Below are positions 1 to 12,800 of a stretch of DNA of 64,000 nt, piece after piece. The stretch is from Hypomesus transpacificus (lineage: Eukaryota; Chordata; Actinopteri; Osmeriformes; Osmeridae). Position 1 is the stretch's first letter, and each line of letters opens with the position of its first letter. The stretch covers positions 7,024,080-7,088,079 of the forward strand of contig NC_061071.1 of assembly GCF_021917145.1 (NCBI RefSeq), written 5' to 3'. Below the pieces are notes generated by a model that saw only the letters and a list, made by a program, of their open reading frames with translations, made no database searches and was not told the origin of the DNA. Position numbers and translations under genes: made by a program.

Positions 1-453
1 TTGCGATTCCTCCCAAGTCAGACAATCTGTCTGATATTGCTGGACCCGACTGCCATCTAATATTCATGATGCTCCATTCACTTTCACATCAAGAGCTGTG
101 ATTCTTTTTGCTCTCGTAGACCACCAGTACTGTTGTGTTTTTTTCCTCAGGTACTCATAGTACACGCGCCTCCGATGCAGTGACCTCAGAGATACATACA
201 CACACATTCGCATGCATACATGCATAATTCAGCAAGCTCTGCTTGTGCTATGACATAACTGCATGAAACTTTGATCTGTGTACTCTTCCGACCACCGTCA
301 GTCTTCCTAATGTTGTCTCTCTCCGCCCCCTCCCATCCCTCCATCCTCCTTCTCTACCGCTTGTCTACCCGCCACCGTCTCTCTCTCCGCCATTCATCCC
401 CCTCTCTCTCTCTCTGTCTCTCTCTCTGTCTCTCGCTCTCCTCCCCACCGTAG
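1..453 (+). other. nrp2: nrp2 intron, 3' part (partial at window edge)
   Basis: This is non-coding sequence upstream of the first recognisable nrp2 exon. It ends in a long CT-rich tract (about 313-450) that serves as the polypyrimidine tract before the acceptor AG at 452-453. No upstream exon (CUB domains or first F5/8C domain) lies in the window, so the gene starts to the left of position 1. Confidence 0.7.
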
Positions 454-3400
454 ACGCTCCATGTTCAGGGATGCAGGGCCTCCTCTCCGGCCTGCTCCCA
501 GACGCCCAGATCTCGGCCTCGTCTGTCCGGGACATGATGTGGTCTCCCGGGGCAGCCCGTCTGGTGGCCAGCCGCTCCGGCTGGTTCCCCGCCCCCGAGC
601 AGCCCCTGGCCGGGGAGGAGTGGCTCCAGGTGGACCTGGGCGTCCCCAGGACGGTGCGGGGAGTGATCACCCAGGGGGCGCGGGGTGGAGAGACGGGGGC
701 CGGCAGCACCGACAACCGGGCCTTCGTTCGGAAGTACCGCCTGGCTCACAGCCTGGACGGGAAGGATTGGGGCTTCATCATGGACAGCAAGACCAATCTG
801 CCTAAGGTGTGTGTCTGTGTGTGTTCACTTGTGTGTTGAAGCAGAGCTTCAAAACCAGTATCCATGGCGATGGTAACGGGGCGTGCTGTGTGTTGTGTGT
901 GCGTCAGCTGTTTGAGGGGAACACCCACTACGACACTCCGGAGCTGCGGCGCTTTGAGGAGACCGTGGCCCAGCTGGTCAGGTTCTACCCTGAGAGGTGG
1001 TCTCCTGCCGGCATCGGGATGAGGGTGGAAGTCCTCGGCTGTGACCTGCCAGGTACCTATCAGCGTGTGTGTGTGTGTGTGTGTGTGTCTGTGTGTGTGT
1101 GTAACACAAGTCGCACTAGCTGTTTGAGGGCATCTTGACCAGAGAGTAGGGTCAAGAATCCGAAAAGGCTTGGAAATTTGGAGAGGGAGGTGGTGGGGGT
1201 TTTGGAAGAAGAGTGGAGTGCGGTTGGGTTTTAGGAATCCATCCCTGCGGTACTGTATTCTGTAAGTATGTGTGTGTGTGTGTTTGTCCTGGTGTGCTCT
1301 GTTCTCCAGATGTGAGCAATAGCTGCAGACACATCTGGAATCTGGACTCTCACTACTGACTGCTCCCACTGGCGCTATACAGGACGCCTGAACGACAGCA
1401 CAGAGCCGTGGGCCTAACACCCACACACACACACACACACACACATGCACAAACAAACACACACAATCACGCGCACACTTGAATACACGCCCAGTACCTA
1501 CACCTTATCCCTCGGTGGGATACCGGAAAGTGTTGACAAGGAGGTTCAAAACACACGAGGTTCCTACTGGAACTTACACACGCAGGCTGTCTGAGACACG
1601 AGTTCCTACGCGCACACACACACACACACACTCTTGCTGTGTGTTAATGGCCTTGTTCTCCCCCTGCTCTGCACTGGAGAGGAGAAACAGCAGAGGGATG
1701 AAATATTAAGAAGACTACATCACCCTCACACTCACCGCTGAACAGTGCCACACCCCCTCACCCACACACACACACATACATATAAACATCAGACATCTGC
1801 TACCCCACAAATACACGAGAGACCCACACACATGCTCACACGACCGTCACACACATAAACAGGTTCACGCTTAGCCGTCATCCGTCTACAGCCTGTCCGG
1901 GTTAAACACACCCACACACACTTCCTTATCCCAAGAGAACAACAGAGACTGTGAAACTACGTGGACATGTCTCCCTGCTGCCATAGCCACTGCTCTCTAA
2001 CACCCTCCCCCCCCAACTCCTAGAGGAGATGGACTGATCCATCCAAATTCGATGTGAAATCCCCTTCACACCTGAAGTGGAGGAGCCTATTTTATCTCGA
2101 AACAGGGGCTCATCCGTTGGGATCGCTTCTATTGCAATCATGTGTAGGGTCAGAGGTGTTTACCAACTACCTCATGACTCCTTGCATATAAACGTCTCAT
2201 TTCCTGTTCCTTCCATCCCATTACTCCTCTTCACCCCCAGTTTCTTTTGTCACTCCTCTCATCCCTTTCTCTCCTCCCCCTCAATCCTTCTTCAAACACA
2301 TGGTTCTGTTTCCATTCTCCTTTTCTCGGCTTGCTCTTCTCTCCTCTCCCTGTTCCCACCCTGAGGCCCCGTGCGTGGGTCTGTCAATGTTTTTGTTCTT
2401 TCTCTCCTCCCTTCCTCCTGTTTCTCATCACTCACTCCCCCCTCTTCGCACTCTCGGCGCTCCACACTGTTGTTCTTGTTGGATCCCGTCTCTCTCACAC
2501 ACACACACACACACATGAATGCATACATATATCTCTGGTGTCACAGCTGCATGCATACATCATCTTTAATCTATCAAGATCAATACCGTTTCACTCCAAA
2601 TGTAGCTATTCATGGGTGTACCTTCAGAATAGGGAATATCTTTCAAACGGTTGCCAGGGAGTATTCCTCTGAGAGAAATAGGAGCCAGTTTGGGGTGATG
2701 ACCTCCCTCCAAGCAGAACCACTACCTTACTGATGTCTTCTGAATCACTGAGAAAGCAGCCAGGTTTCCCAGCATGCACCCTGGCATCCTGAGGATTGTG
2801 TGCACGCTGCCAAGAAGAGATTTACAGAAAGGCTCTCTACATAATTGAATTTTTTTTTTGTTTTTTTTTTCTCCGCTCATATATTGCTGACTACGTATCT
2901 TTGGAAAGATCTATGGCTGTTTTCCAGAAAGGGTTGTGTTTGTGTGTGTGTGTGTGTACCCTGATGTGTGTGTTTGCATGCGTGTGTGAATGTGTGCGTA
3001 GATGCATTCCAAAATCACCCAGCAATCCCCCTTAACTCTGTGACATCAGACTGGTCCCCCAGACCCTCTAGGATGAGCTCACCCCCTGCACCAGGTGGCC
3101 CATCACATCAGCAGGTGCTGCCCTGCACACGAAAGACCATTGCTACACCAGGGGGCCTCCTGCTGCACCAGGGGACCCACGACTGCATCAGGTGGCCCAC
3201 TGCTGCACCAGGGGGCCCACTGCTGCACCAGGGGGCCCACTGCTGCACCAGGGGGCCTCTTACTGCACCAGGGGGCCCACAACTGCAGCAGTGGGCCACC
3301 TGATGCAGTCATGGGTCCCCTGGTGCAGCAGGAGGCCCCCTGGTGGGCCCCCTGGTGGGTCCTTTCCTGCGCATGGATGCCTTCTGTTCAACAATCAAGC

Positions 3401-3831
3401 CTTACTTACAGGAGGCCTCTTCTTGCAGCTCAGTGGCAGCTTGCTCGCATATGTCGAGTGGAGACCCTGGGGCTAGGCAAGCAGGTCACAGTCTCTCAGC
3501 CCTTCTCCCCTGCCCCTGACACCTCTGTCACACGCAACAAAAGGTCAGCACGTTTACACTGTGACAAGGCCTGACCTTTGAAAGCACAGACTCAAGGGCT
3601 TGGAGGAATCTTAAAAGACTCATACGAGTGTGTAAGGTGTGTGTGTGTGCGCGTGTGTCAGTAGAGACGAAGAGAAAGGCTTTTCCTGAGTTGAGAACAG
3701 TAGACATACAAAATTAGAGAGAGAGAGAGACAGAGAGACAGAGAGACAGAGAGACAGAGAGACAGAGAGACAGAGAGACAGGGAGACAGAGAGAGAGAGC
3801 CTGTAAAAGTGTCTCATCTGATAGAAAGGTT

Positions 3832-3910
<79 letters not shown>

Positions 3911-3926
3911 CAAGAGAGAGAGAGAC

Positions 3927-4019
<93 letters not shown>

Positions 4020-7000
4020 GAGCCTGTAAAAGTGTCTCATCTGATAGAAAGGTTAGAGAAGAGTGGGGTGTCCTCCGTGCCCGATGGCCCTCTCTGTCTC
4101 TGGGCGGTGATTAGAATCTTATTAGGTGGTTAATAGCTGAGGTAAAGGGCGTGACATTAGCGTGGGGTTAATGTCAGGACCGACCCCCTGCTGGGCACAT
4201 CCCCTTCATGTGAGCCGTCGATCCTGCTGCGACCACTGCGGCGCCGTTTCCACAGGAAGTCCCTTTGTTGCGTATTCCGTCGAAACGGAATCAATCAGCC
4301 TCCCCTTCATGTTTGTTGTCCTTGATGCTTTAAAAAGGCGAGGGGCTCCTGGTGCGTTTGCCGCGCCGCGGAATGAAAGACAGAAAAAAAGAAACATCAC
4401 GCCGAACGCCGGCCCCCCTTTCTGTCGCCCCCACGCCGGAAATGTGTTCCGCGCTCGACGGATCCAGATGCGGGAATGGGCCGTTCCAGATGTTTGTGTG
4501 TATCGTTTGTGTTTTCCTCCTCCTCTAATCATTGCTTTCTCTCGATGATCTATGGCCTGCCTGTGCCTCTCAACCCGAACCCTGTCTAGAACGTCCGTCT
4601 GCCCCACCTGGAAACAGTTGTAGTGCCGGCCAACCACCCTGACCTTCTTAAATCCTTGAAAACTGAAATCCCTGCTACACGGGTAGTATGGTTTGACCAT
4701 GTACCCTGATTGTGGTGTTAGTGTGTGAGGGGGGTTGAAGACTGACACGCACAGGGCCAGACTTGTAGGATAATGTGATTAGGAGCTTGGTTCAATCATA
4801 GCTAGGAAGCAGACAGTCACGACCCTGATCCCCTCACGCTCTGTCTCTCTGTTTCTCTCTCTCTAACTCTCTAACTGTCTCTAACTCTCTCTCTAATTCT
4901 CTCTCTAACTCTCTCTGTTTGTCTCTCTCTAACTCTCTCTCTAACTCTCTCTCTAACTCTCTCTCTAACTTTCTCTCTCTGTTTGTCTCTCTCTAACTCT
5001 CTCTCTAACTCTCTCTCTCTGTTTCTCTCTCTCTAACTCTCTCTCTAACTCTCTCTCTCTGTTTGTCTCTCTCTAACTCTCTCTCTAACTCTCTAACTCT
5101 CTCTCTAACTCTCTCTCTGACTCTCTCTCTCTCTGTTTCTCTCTCTCTAACTCTCTCTCTAACTCTCTCTCTCTGTTTCTCTCTCTCTCTAACTCTCTCT
5201 CTGACTCTCTCTCTGGTTGCATAAGAAAGTGGGGCTACCCCGTTCCATCTGCTCATAATAGCATAGGTCGTTATCCCGGGTAACATTCCTGAAGAAGTCT
5301 GCAGAGCATGTGGTGGAACTGGGAGGTGTTTTACAGATGTGTGTGTGTGTGTGTTTGTGTGAGTTTCTGCGCAATGACGTGTGTGGGTGCGTGCGTGTGT
5401 TTAAATGTTTGTATTTACCGAAAAAGACATGAGCAGTATACATCCCACTTAAGCAGACAAACAGACAAGTCCTCACATACCCCTTCTATATCCTCCCTGT
5501 CATTTCCTTGTTGTGGAAGTTCTGGGTTTAGAGAGCCCCCCCCCCGCCCCCTCTGTCTCCCAGAAGGAAACTGTGACCGCTCACACACTGGTCCACGTCG
5601 TGCTCCCTGACAGAGGCTACTCCCATGAGGGTGTGTGATCAAGCCAAGGTCGAGGAGAGATAGTGAGGCCCATCCATCAGCCATTGAGACATGTGCGTGT
5701 GTCTGTGTGTGTCTGTGTGTCTGTGTGTGTGTGTGTGCGGCCTGACCAGGCCTTGGAGACAGATGCCTGTGCTTACAGACACAACATCACTGGGCCTCAG
5801 GGGCTATCTCTGCCTGTCTCAGCCTGTCTCTAAACCTTGTGGGAGGGATAGAGGGAAGGAGGGAGGGATGGACTGTTAGATGACCTCATCCTCTCACTCT
5901 CTCGCTCATTTTCCTAAAACCGTCTGGAAGCGAAGGGATTATTACCCCGTCTGAATGTCTATCTAGTTATATGGGAGATTCGAGCAACTTTCGGTCATTT
6001 TCGTTTTGTTTTGAAAAGTGGTAGATGTGACAGGCGTTGGAAATGATGTATGTTTATTTGTGTGATCCCCATAGAAACCAGCACTCTGGCTGACACGGCC
6101 ACGCCCACGGTGTCTGTCCACATGGACACCAGCACGGCCCAGGGTTCAGCCACAGGTGAGATGGCTGTCTATGAATAATGTTCATTCATTAATCTCCTAT
6201 GAACTCCTTTGTTGAATCCCCTGAAATAATCCAAATACCGTTGGTTAACCAATTCAAATGTCACGTCTGTCTTTTTTGTTGTTGTGAGAATGTATTTTTC
6301 CAATGACTTGACATCAAAGCTTTTTCCTCATTGGCAATTTCTTTTTTTTCCACCACCCACCTGTCAACTGGCACTTTGTTGTCAAGTAGCCAGCTCCTCG
6401 CCTTCGATGGGAGGGCTCTGTGACTTTGAGAAGGGTTTATGCGGATGGAGCCACGACCCCAGCGCCCCTCTGCACTGGTCTCTCCACATCAGCTCCAGAG
6501 TCCCAGCGCAGGGCAGCAGCCTGGACCTCTCTCTCCCCACCATGGGTGAGTGTTCGTGGGCACAGCGTCGCTCAGACCCCCCCCCGGCGCCCCCCATGTC
6601 TTTCCCCAGCTCCACAAGCTCGTTCGGTCTTCCTCCACATTTCGCTTATAGGGTTTGAGTCCCAGCTCCTGTTTTGTCATCCTAAAATGTAGGTCATACA
6701 CATTTCTATATTCACACACGTACAATATGTTCACACTGTTCACACTGTGTCATGTAGCATTGTCGGTTTGGGATTATCAAGCCATGGGGCTCCTTAGAAC
6801 TTGTGCTCAGTGTGAAGGATATGTGTCACTGGCACATGAGCGCGAGGATCATGGAAGGAAGGGGTTAAGACCCAGTAGCTCTAATTAAGTTCAGAGCAGG
6901 AGATTCCAGAGGAAAAGCAGCCTTCCCAGCAGAGCGTCCTCAGCACTCGATTACCTTGGAGGCAGATCCCTGGATGCTAAGTAGACTTCCATGTACTTAG

Positions 7001-9852
7001 AGCCTCCTTGAAGAAATGATTATTCATTTCCCTTCATACATGCGCTGAGGATCAAAAAATGAAGCTTTTGGCATATTAATTTAAGAAAGGAGCGGTGTTC
7101 TTGTGGGCTTTCTGACTTTTCGTTTTAGGTTCATGCAGTCACTGGGAAGGGAGTGTTATCCTGACCTTGTTTCAAAATTCATTGGTTTTGATTTAGTTCA
7201 AATGGGTTTCAATGAAAGATTTAACAAGCCATGGATACAGCTGGAGATCATTATAGGGGGTGGTTCAGCCTTACTGCACGTGCTCAGAAGTCTCTCGTGT
7301 CACCTGGGCCCCCAGAACAGGGAGGCGTTCACCGGGGCAACGGACGGTTTCCGAAACGTTTTTGAAGCGTGACCTATTTACCTGGTAACAGTCTTCAACG
7401 TGACTTCAAAGCAGGTGTGTTTGTCAGCAGGGCTAGCAGCAGTTCCCTAGCGTTGTCAAGTTGGATGCTGCGTATCTACAGCGACGCTTCCCAGCTGCAG
7501 GACCTGGTATCAGGTTTTAGATCAGAGTCCTCGGGGTCCCGATAGAGGTCGTAGGTCAAAAGCGCTAGCCAAAATATCCAATCACGAGACTGTGCTAGCC
7601 CTCTGGGTGTTGACGTTTCCCTGACCCACAGACCTACAGACCCAACGACCGCCTAACCTCTTGACAGTGCAGAACAAGACTATCAAAGATTCCCTCATAC
7701 CCCCCTCTAAACTAGACGTGTGTTTAATAAATGGAGCATCGCCTGGGTTTAGCTGCGGGGGGCGACTGTGAAATGGATTAATAATGTTTCTGGCTCAGTG
7801 TGGAAGCGTGAGGCGCTGACTAGAGAACAAGCGACAGAAACAATGGCTTCAGAAGAGGCTGATGGAGGTGTGGAGAGACGGGTTTCTAAAATGCTTTAGG
7901 ATCAGGGATAAAAAGAAAAGCCCGAGGTCACACGCACACACGCACAGACAGACACGGCCAAGCAGACCCCTATCGACACATCTGGCGATGACCCTCTCGT
8001 ACAAAGACACGCACACTCTTTTAAACACAGACGCGCACTTGTGCGCACGGTGCTGAAGGAGACCGCATGTGAAGAGTCCACACACAAACACACACACACA
8101 TCGTAGGGTTGTGAAAGGCCAGGGGATGCCTTGTCACATATGCTGTCTGAAGTGTCACACACGCAAGTCTGGGTGCGTGGAAGGCAGAGAGGGGGGTTGT
8201 CATCTTGGAGGAAGCCTTTTTCTCCCTGATAATATCACTCTGATCTGGTAGATGAAGCCAAGTGGCTACACACACACACACACATCCCAACACACACTCC
8301 CAAAAGCACGTACACACTCTCACACACACACATTCACAGCAGCAGCAGGAGCAGTGGCACACCATTAAATATAGTGTATCTATTTCACAGACATTGTGAT
8401 CATATGGCTGATATTAAGACTCACATAAAAAGCGATAACCTCAAAGGAATGTGATAGCAACCGCCGTATTACACGCTTGCACACACACACGCACGCACGC
8501 ACACACATTTTCATTGTTCTTTGTTCCCTCCCCCCCAACAAAAACACCCCCCCCCCCCCCCCCCCCGACTGCTTCAACACCCCGTGTCTGCGTGGTGATA
8601 AACCATCAGCGATCGTTAGGAACATGTTGACACTGGATACTTTCCGGAAAGGCCACTTACATTAAAAAGGATTTCTCAACAGCTGCAACTAGCAGGCACA
8701 CACAAATGTGCAAACGCACACACGCGCACACAAATCAAGATGTGGTCTGCGTTTGTACAATGGAATGTCAGTCATCATCCAAGTCGACAATCTAAACATC
8801 CTCTGTGAACGACGGAGAGAGGAGGCTTGTGTTGGAGACAATGTCGTTGTGTAAGCACTCTACCTGGACAGGAATCGGAATGGCTCCCAGGGGTTAGGTC
8901 TGAGTGTTGGTAAACTCCAGCGGAGATCACCTCCCTCCTCTCCCCTATTCTTCAGCCTGCTGTGTTTACGTGTCACATCCTGCACCCATTGTGTGCCTGA
9001 CCCTGGATTCGCAAGCCCTGTTCATTTCGAATGGACGTAGGGTGTCCGTGTTGACCTTGATTCTAACGTTCCACGCAACCCCTGTGATCTCTGCCCCAGG
9101 CCTGAACAGCTACCTGTACATCGAGGCCAGCCCTAAGACGGAGCAGCAGCGAGCGAGGATCCTGAGCCCCACGGTGGGGGCCGACACCGGGCCCCTCTGC
9201 CTGCTCTTCTCCTACCAGCTATGGGGGGAGGCCCAGGGCAACCTGAGGGTGCTGCTCCGCGATGCCCACCAAGAGGAGACCCTCCTGTGGACCCTGAGGG
9301 GCGACCAGGGCCCCGTGTGGAAGGAGGGCCGCACTATCCTGCCTCGCTCCCCCAAAGAGTTCCAGGTACCCAACACCTCCCCACCCCCACCCCCCCCCCC
9401 CCCCACCCTATCTCACCCAGAACAGGAGGTCTTGGGGAAGGGTTGTGGGATTAGCAGTGTTCTGGCAGGTGTGGGGCGTGTTCTAACCCAGCCTTCTGCT
9501 GGTCTGGCAGGTGGTGATGGAGGGGTATTTTGACCGCGGTACCACAGGTCACATCTGGATAGACAACATCCACATGAGTTCCGGCACGCCACTGGAGGAG
9601 TGCACGCGTAAGTCTACGGAGGAGTGGACTGTGTCCAGACACACGGTCTCGCTCACACACACACACTGCCCTATGACCCTCCAGCGACCCACTTCCCTTC
9701 CTCCGCTCGCAAGCCTGCCAGCATTCCTTCTTAGCGTTCCTTCTCTCCTCCATCACGCATTCCTCCACTTCCGTCACCTCCTCCTCCTCTCCCCGTCGGG
9801 GTCCTTGAACTGTCACACTCGCGCTGCGACGAACGCCGCCCCTCAGCCCTGC

Positions 9853-9887
<35 letters not shown>

Positions 9888-12800
9888 CACACTCCCCCTG
9901 TTCCCGTCCCCTCAGTCGAGTCTGCGGAACAGCATCGGCGCTCCATTAAAAGCCTGGAAGTTGAGATGAAAGGAAGAGAGGAAAATAACAATGCTATTCC
10001 TCCGCAAGAAGAAGTCTAGAAACTAGGCCACAAACGCCCTGTGGGCCCCGCGATGCTAATCTATGTTTCATTAGATTTCTCCTCTCCTCTCCTCCCGTAT
10101 TTGTAAACAGAGCTTTTTCCAGAACCGTCAAAGGGAATTACTAGACAGACAATTTTTTCTCCCAAGCAGCTCCAGTGCTGGTGTGAACGTCGCGGGCTAA
10201 TCCAGCCGGAGCAGGGGCTTTGGTGAGGGGCTTAACCAGATCAGAAGCAGGCCTTGTGCTCAGAGCCAAACCTGCCGTCACCCATATTGACTGATAGCCA
10301 AAACGTGCCTTTTCGAGTCAGGATGCAGAGACGCCGCGTGAGCATGCGGGGGTTTTTGCACGTGTGCGTGTGTTTGGCACACAAGCGTGTGTTTTGCGCC
10401 TGTGCGCGTCGAAACAGCGGAATGCTTTACTGCAGAGTAGGTCAGAGATGACAGGTGAAATCACGTCCCCTCCCCCCCGCACGGCACCACGCCGTCATGC
10501 AGGAGGTGCCTCCATGCTGTTTCCCCCTCTCCACCTCCGTCTCCCGGCCCCCTTGCTTGTCCCAAAGCATGCTGGGACCGTGCTTATCGCCAGACACAGT
10601 CGAGGCTTTTTTTCTCACGGCACGTCGGCGTTTCCCTCCAAAAGGCCCCTTATTCCCAAGTCACCTCTCACCCCCCCCTCCTCTTTGTTTCCATTCCAAG
10701 TAATCAAATGGAAGGTTGTGTGTGTGAGCAACCAGCTAGCACCACCTTCCCTGTACGACTGCGATAAAGCCAAAGCCTCACCTTCACACGCTCAACTAAA
10801 AAGTCTTGGTAACACTTTATTTGAAGGGGTGTGAATAAGAGTGATATGACACTGTCATGGCACTGTCATAATCATGACATGACACATGAATGGATGTTTA
10901 TGAATGTTTATGAATGTTGTCATTAGGTGTCATTCGGTGAATTATGTCATTTCTTATGCAAGGTTGACATTGATGTCTTTGTTATGACAACTTGACATTA
11001 GCTTAGACAACATCACCTGTCAATGTCTTTGTCACGACAACTTGACATTAACTAGACAAAATAACCTCTCAAAATAAACATATCATAGAAGGCCCAATTA
11101 TCAAAACTTGAAGAAAATATTCAATATACAATTTCGACTTTCGTCATAAAGAAAGGTGTCATTAAGTCTGTCAAATGCTTTTAATACAATTCATAAACAT
11201 TCATAAACATCCATTCATGTGTCATGTCATGATTATGACAGTGCCATGACAGTGTCATGTCACTCTTATTCACACCCCTTCAAATAAAGTGTTACCAAAG
11301 TTTCAATAAAAGCACATTATAAACTCCACTTGAAAGTTGAATTCACCTGAGGAAAGTAGCAAGATTTCATAATTAATAAGAAAAGAGTTTTCCCTCGAAT
11401 TTCCCAAGGAATTTGTCTTGATAGTTTTGACATTTCCTTGGCATTTGATTTGCCTCCACAAGCCATATTTTGAGTAATCATCTCTTTTTTTTCGTGTTCT
11501 TTTTCAGAGCCCTTCAGTGCCTTCCCTCCTGATATGACAGGTGAGTTGGGGCAGTGTTTGGTGACAGGAAGTCATTTCCTGTTTGAATGTGTTTGCTTTT
11601 TGCTCGCTGGTCTGCACTGAACAGCTTTGGCTGATTTTCAAGATGGCTCGTGGGGATTTTGTTTTGGTGGCAAAGATGAGAGGATGCCCTCAGAAATAGC
11701 TCTTAAAAAAAGATTTGTCCAGGCAAGCCAATCTATTCTAAGCTGGTCTGAGGATGCAAGAGCTGTGCATTGCTTGGTTTATGCTGCCTTCCTTTTGGAA
11801 TTGTGATTCTCAACAGCATCGGCATCAAAACATTAATAAGCTTAAGTTATAGGGAACTTTCGACTGAAGTCGCTTTGACATTCGATCAAGGTAGACTCAA
11901 AACACTTTTAGTAGGAGATGTTTTTAATAGACTTTTCAAGCTCTGTTAAACCGGTGGAATAAACTGAAATGAAAAAAATTACCTGAAAGGGTAACTAAAC
12001 CAAGGGCAACATACATTTTCGAGGCGTTCAAAAATAATATTTTTCTCACGTCTGTTTGATAATGCATACAGGATTTTCAATAGCACCCTGTCTCATCAAA
12101 AACACATGGAGACTCTCTGCGGTGTGAGATGGATGATGTGACTTGATGTTTAGTGTTCCGGCATCTCATACTGTGCTCCAATGAGAGAAGAGTTTGGCAG
12201 TTTATGTTTGTAAAGTTGAAGTGTGTGCAATTTCACTGCTCTTCTCAGGGCAGCTCATGTTAACACACACACACACAGACATACACACACAGAGTCCCCA
12301 GTGGAAGTAATCAGATAGAGTGACTGAGCAGTGGTGCGAGTTTGTCTCTTTCCTCTCCTCAGCGCTCTCTAATGAGTGGGAGCTGTATGCAGTAGCAGGT
12401 CTACGCACCATTTCCCTCTGTAATTATGTGACGCGGTCCAGGGCTTTGCATGGATCCAGCTTTGAGTCGAACACGCAACCTGTTCTAAAGGATTGCCACC
12501 TCTCTCTCTGTCTTTGTCTCTCTCTCTCTCCTTCTCTCTCTCTGCTTTTCTGCCAGGCTTGAAGTGACATAGTTAAGATCCTTGTTTAGCTCGAAGCTTT
12601 TGGACCATTGAAGACATTTGTTTTCCCTCTGCAGGCCTGTATAAGTAGGAGCGTTCTTGGAGGAGGCTGTTTGTGAGATTGTAACAGAAACGTTTGAGGG
12701 ATTTGAGGCCATAGGATCAGAGTGGAGGAGCAGTTGGGATCGTATCCAAGGACATATATGGCTTGGCTTAGAGAGGAGAGAGCTGGCCAAGAGAGTGATG

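Larger units (their letters stand above)
1053..6074 (+). other. nrp2 intron, repeat-rich
   Basis: This 5.0 kb intron lies between the b2 domain and the linker exon. It contains many CA/GT microsatellites, a palindromic 20-bp minisatellite (3148-3343), GA arrays (3718-4063), a CT-rich minisatellite (4851-5214) and a CpG-rich unique patch (about 4130-4560). I see no coding exon. Open frames here are low-complexity translations. Confidence 0.7.
9608..11507 (+). other. nrp2 intron with poly-C run and MITE
   Basis: This intron lies between the last MAM exon and a 33-nt exon. It contains a 32-base poly-C run (9854-9885), mostly unique sequence at about 9990-10260 (including a forkhead-like TGTAAACA near 10102-10109), and the palindromic MITE at 10806-11298. 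Confidence 0.6.

Noticed and set aside
365-805. Several overlapping open frames on both strands over the nrp2 exon 454-806
   Set aside because: They are shadow frames of a GC-rich exon. Only the frame reading DAPCSGMQGLLSG matches the neuropilin b2 domain.
3148-3360. Regular repeats that might suggest a CRISPR array
   Set aside because: Adjacent units with no unique spacers, in a vertebrate genome, make this a minisatellite.
2968-3574. Open frames rich in HQGA, CTRGP and GGP repeats on both strands
   Set aside because: They are translations of a 20-bp minisatellite. The unit length shifts frame every copy and there is no splice or family support.
3620-4114. Ser/Leu-rich and Arg/Glu-rich open frames
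   Set aside because: GA/CT microsatellite read on the two strands.
5005-5286. Arg/Glu-rich minus-strand frame starting MLPGITTYAIMS
   Set aside because: Most of it is the CT-rich minisatellite and nothing outside the repeat is conserved or spliced.
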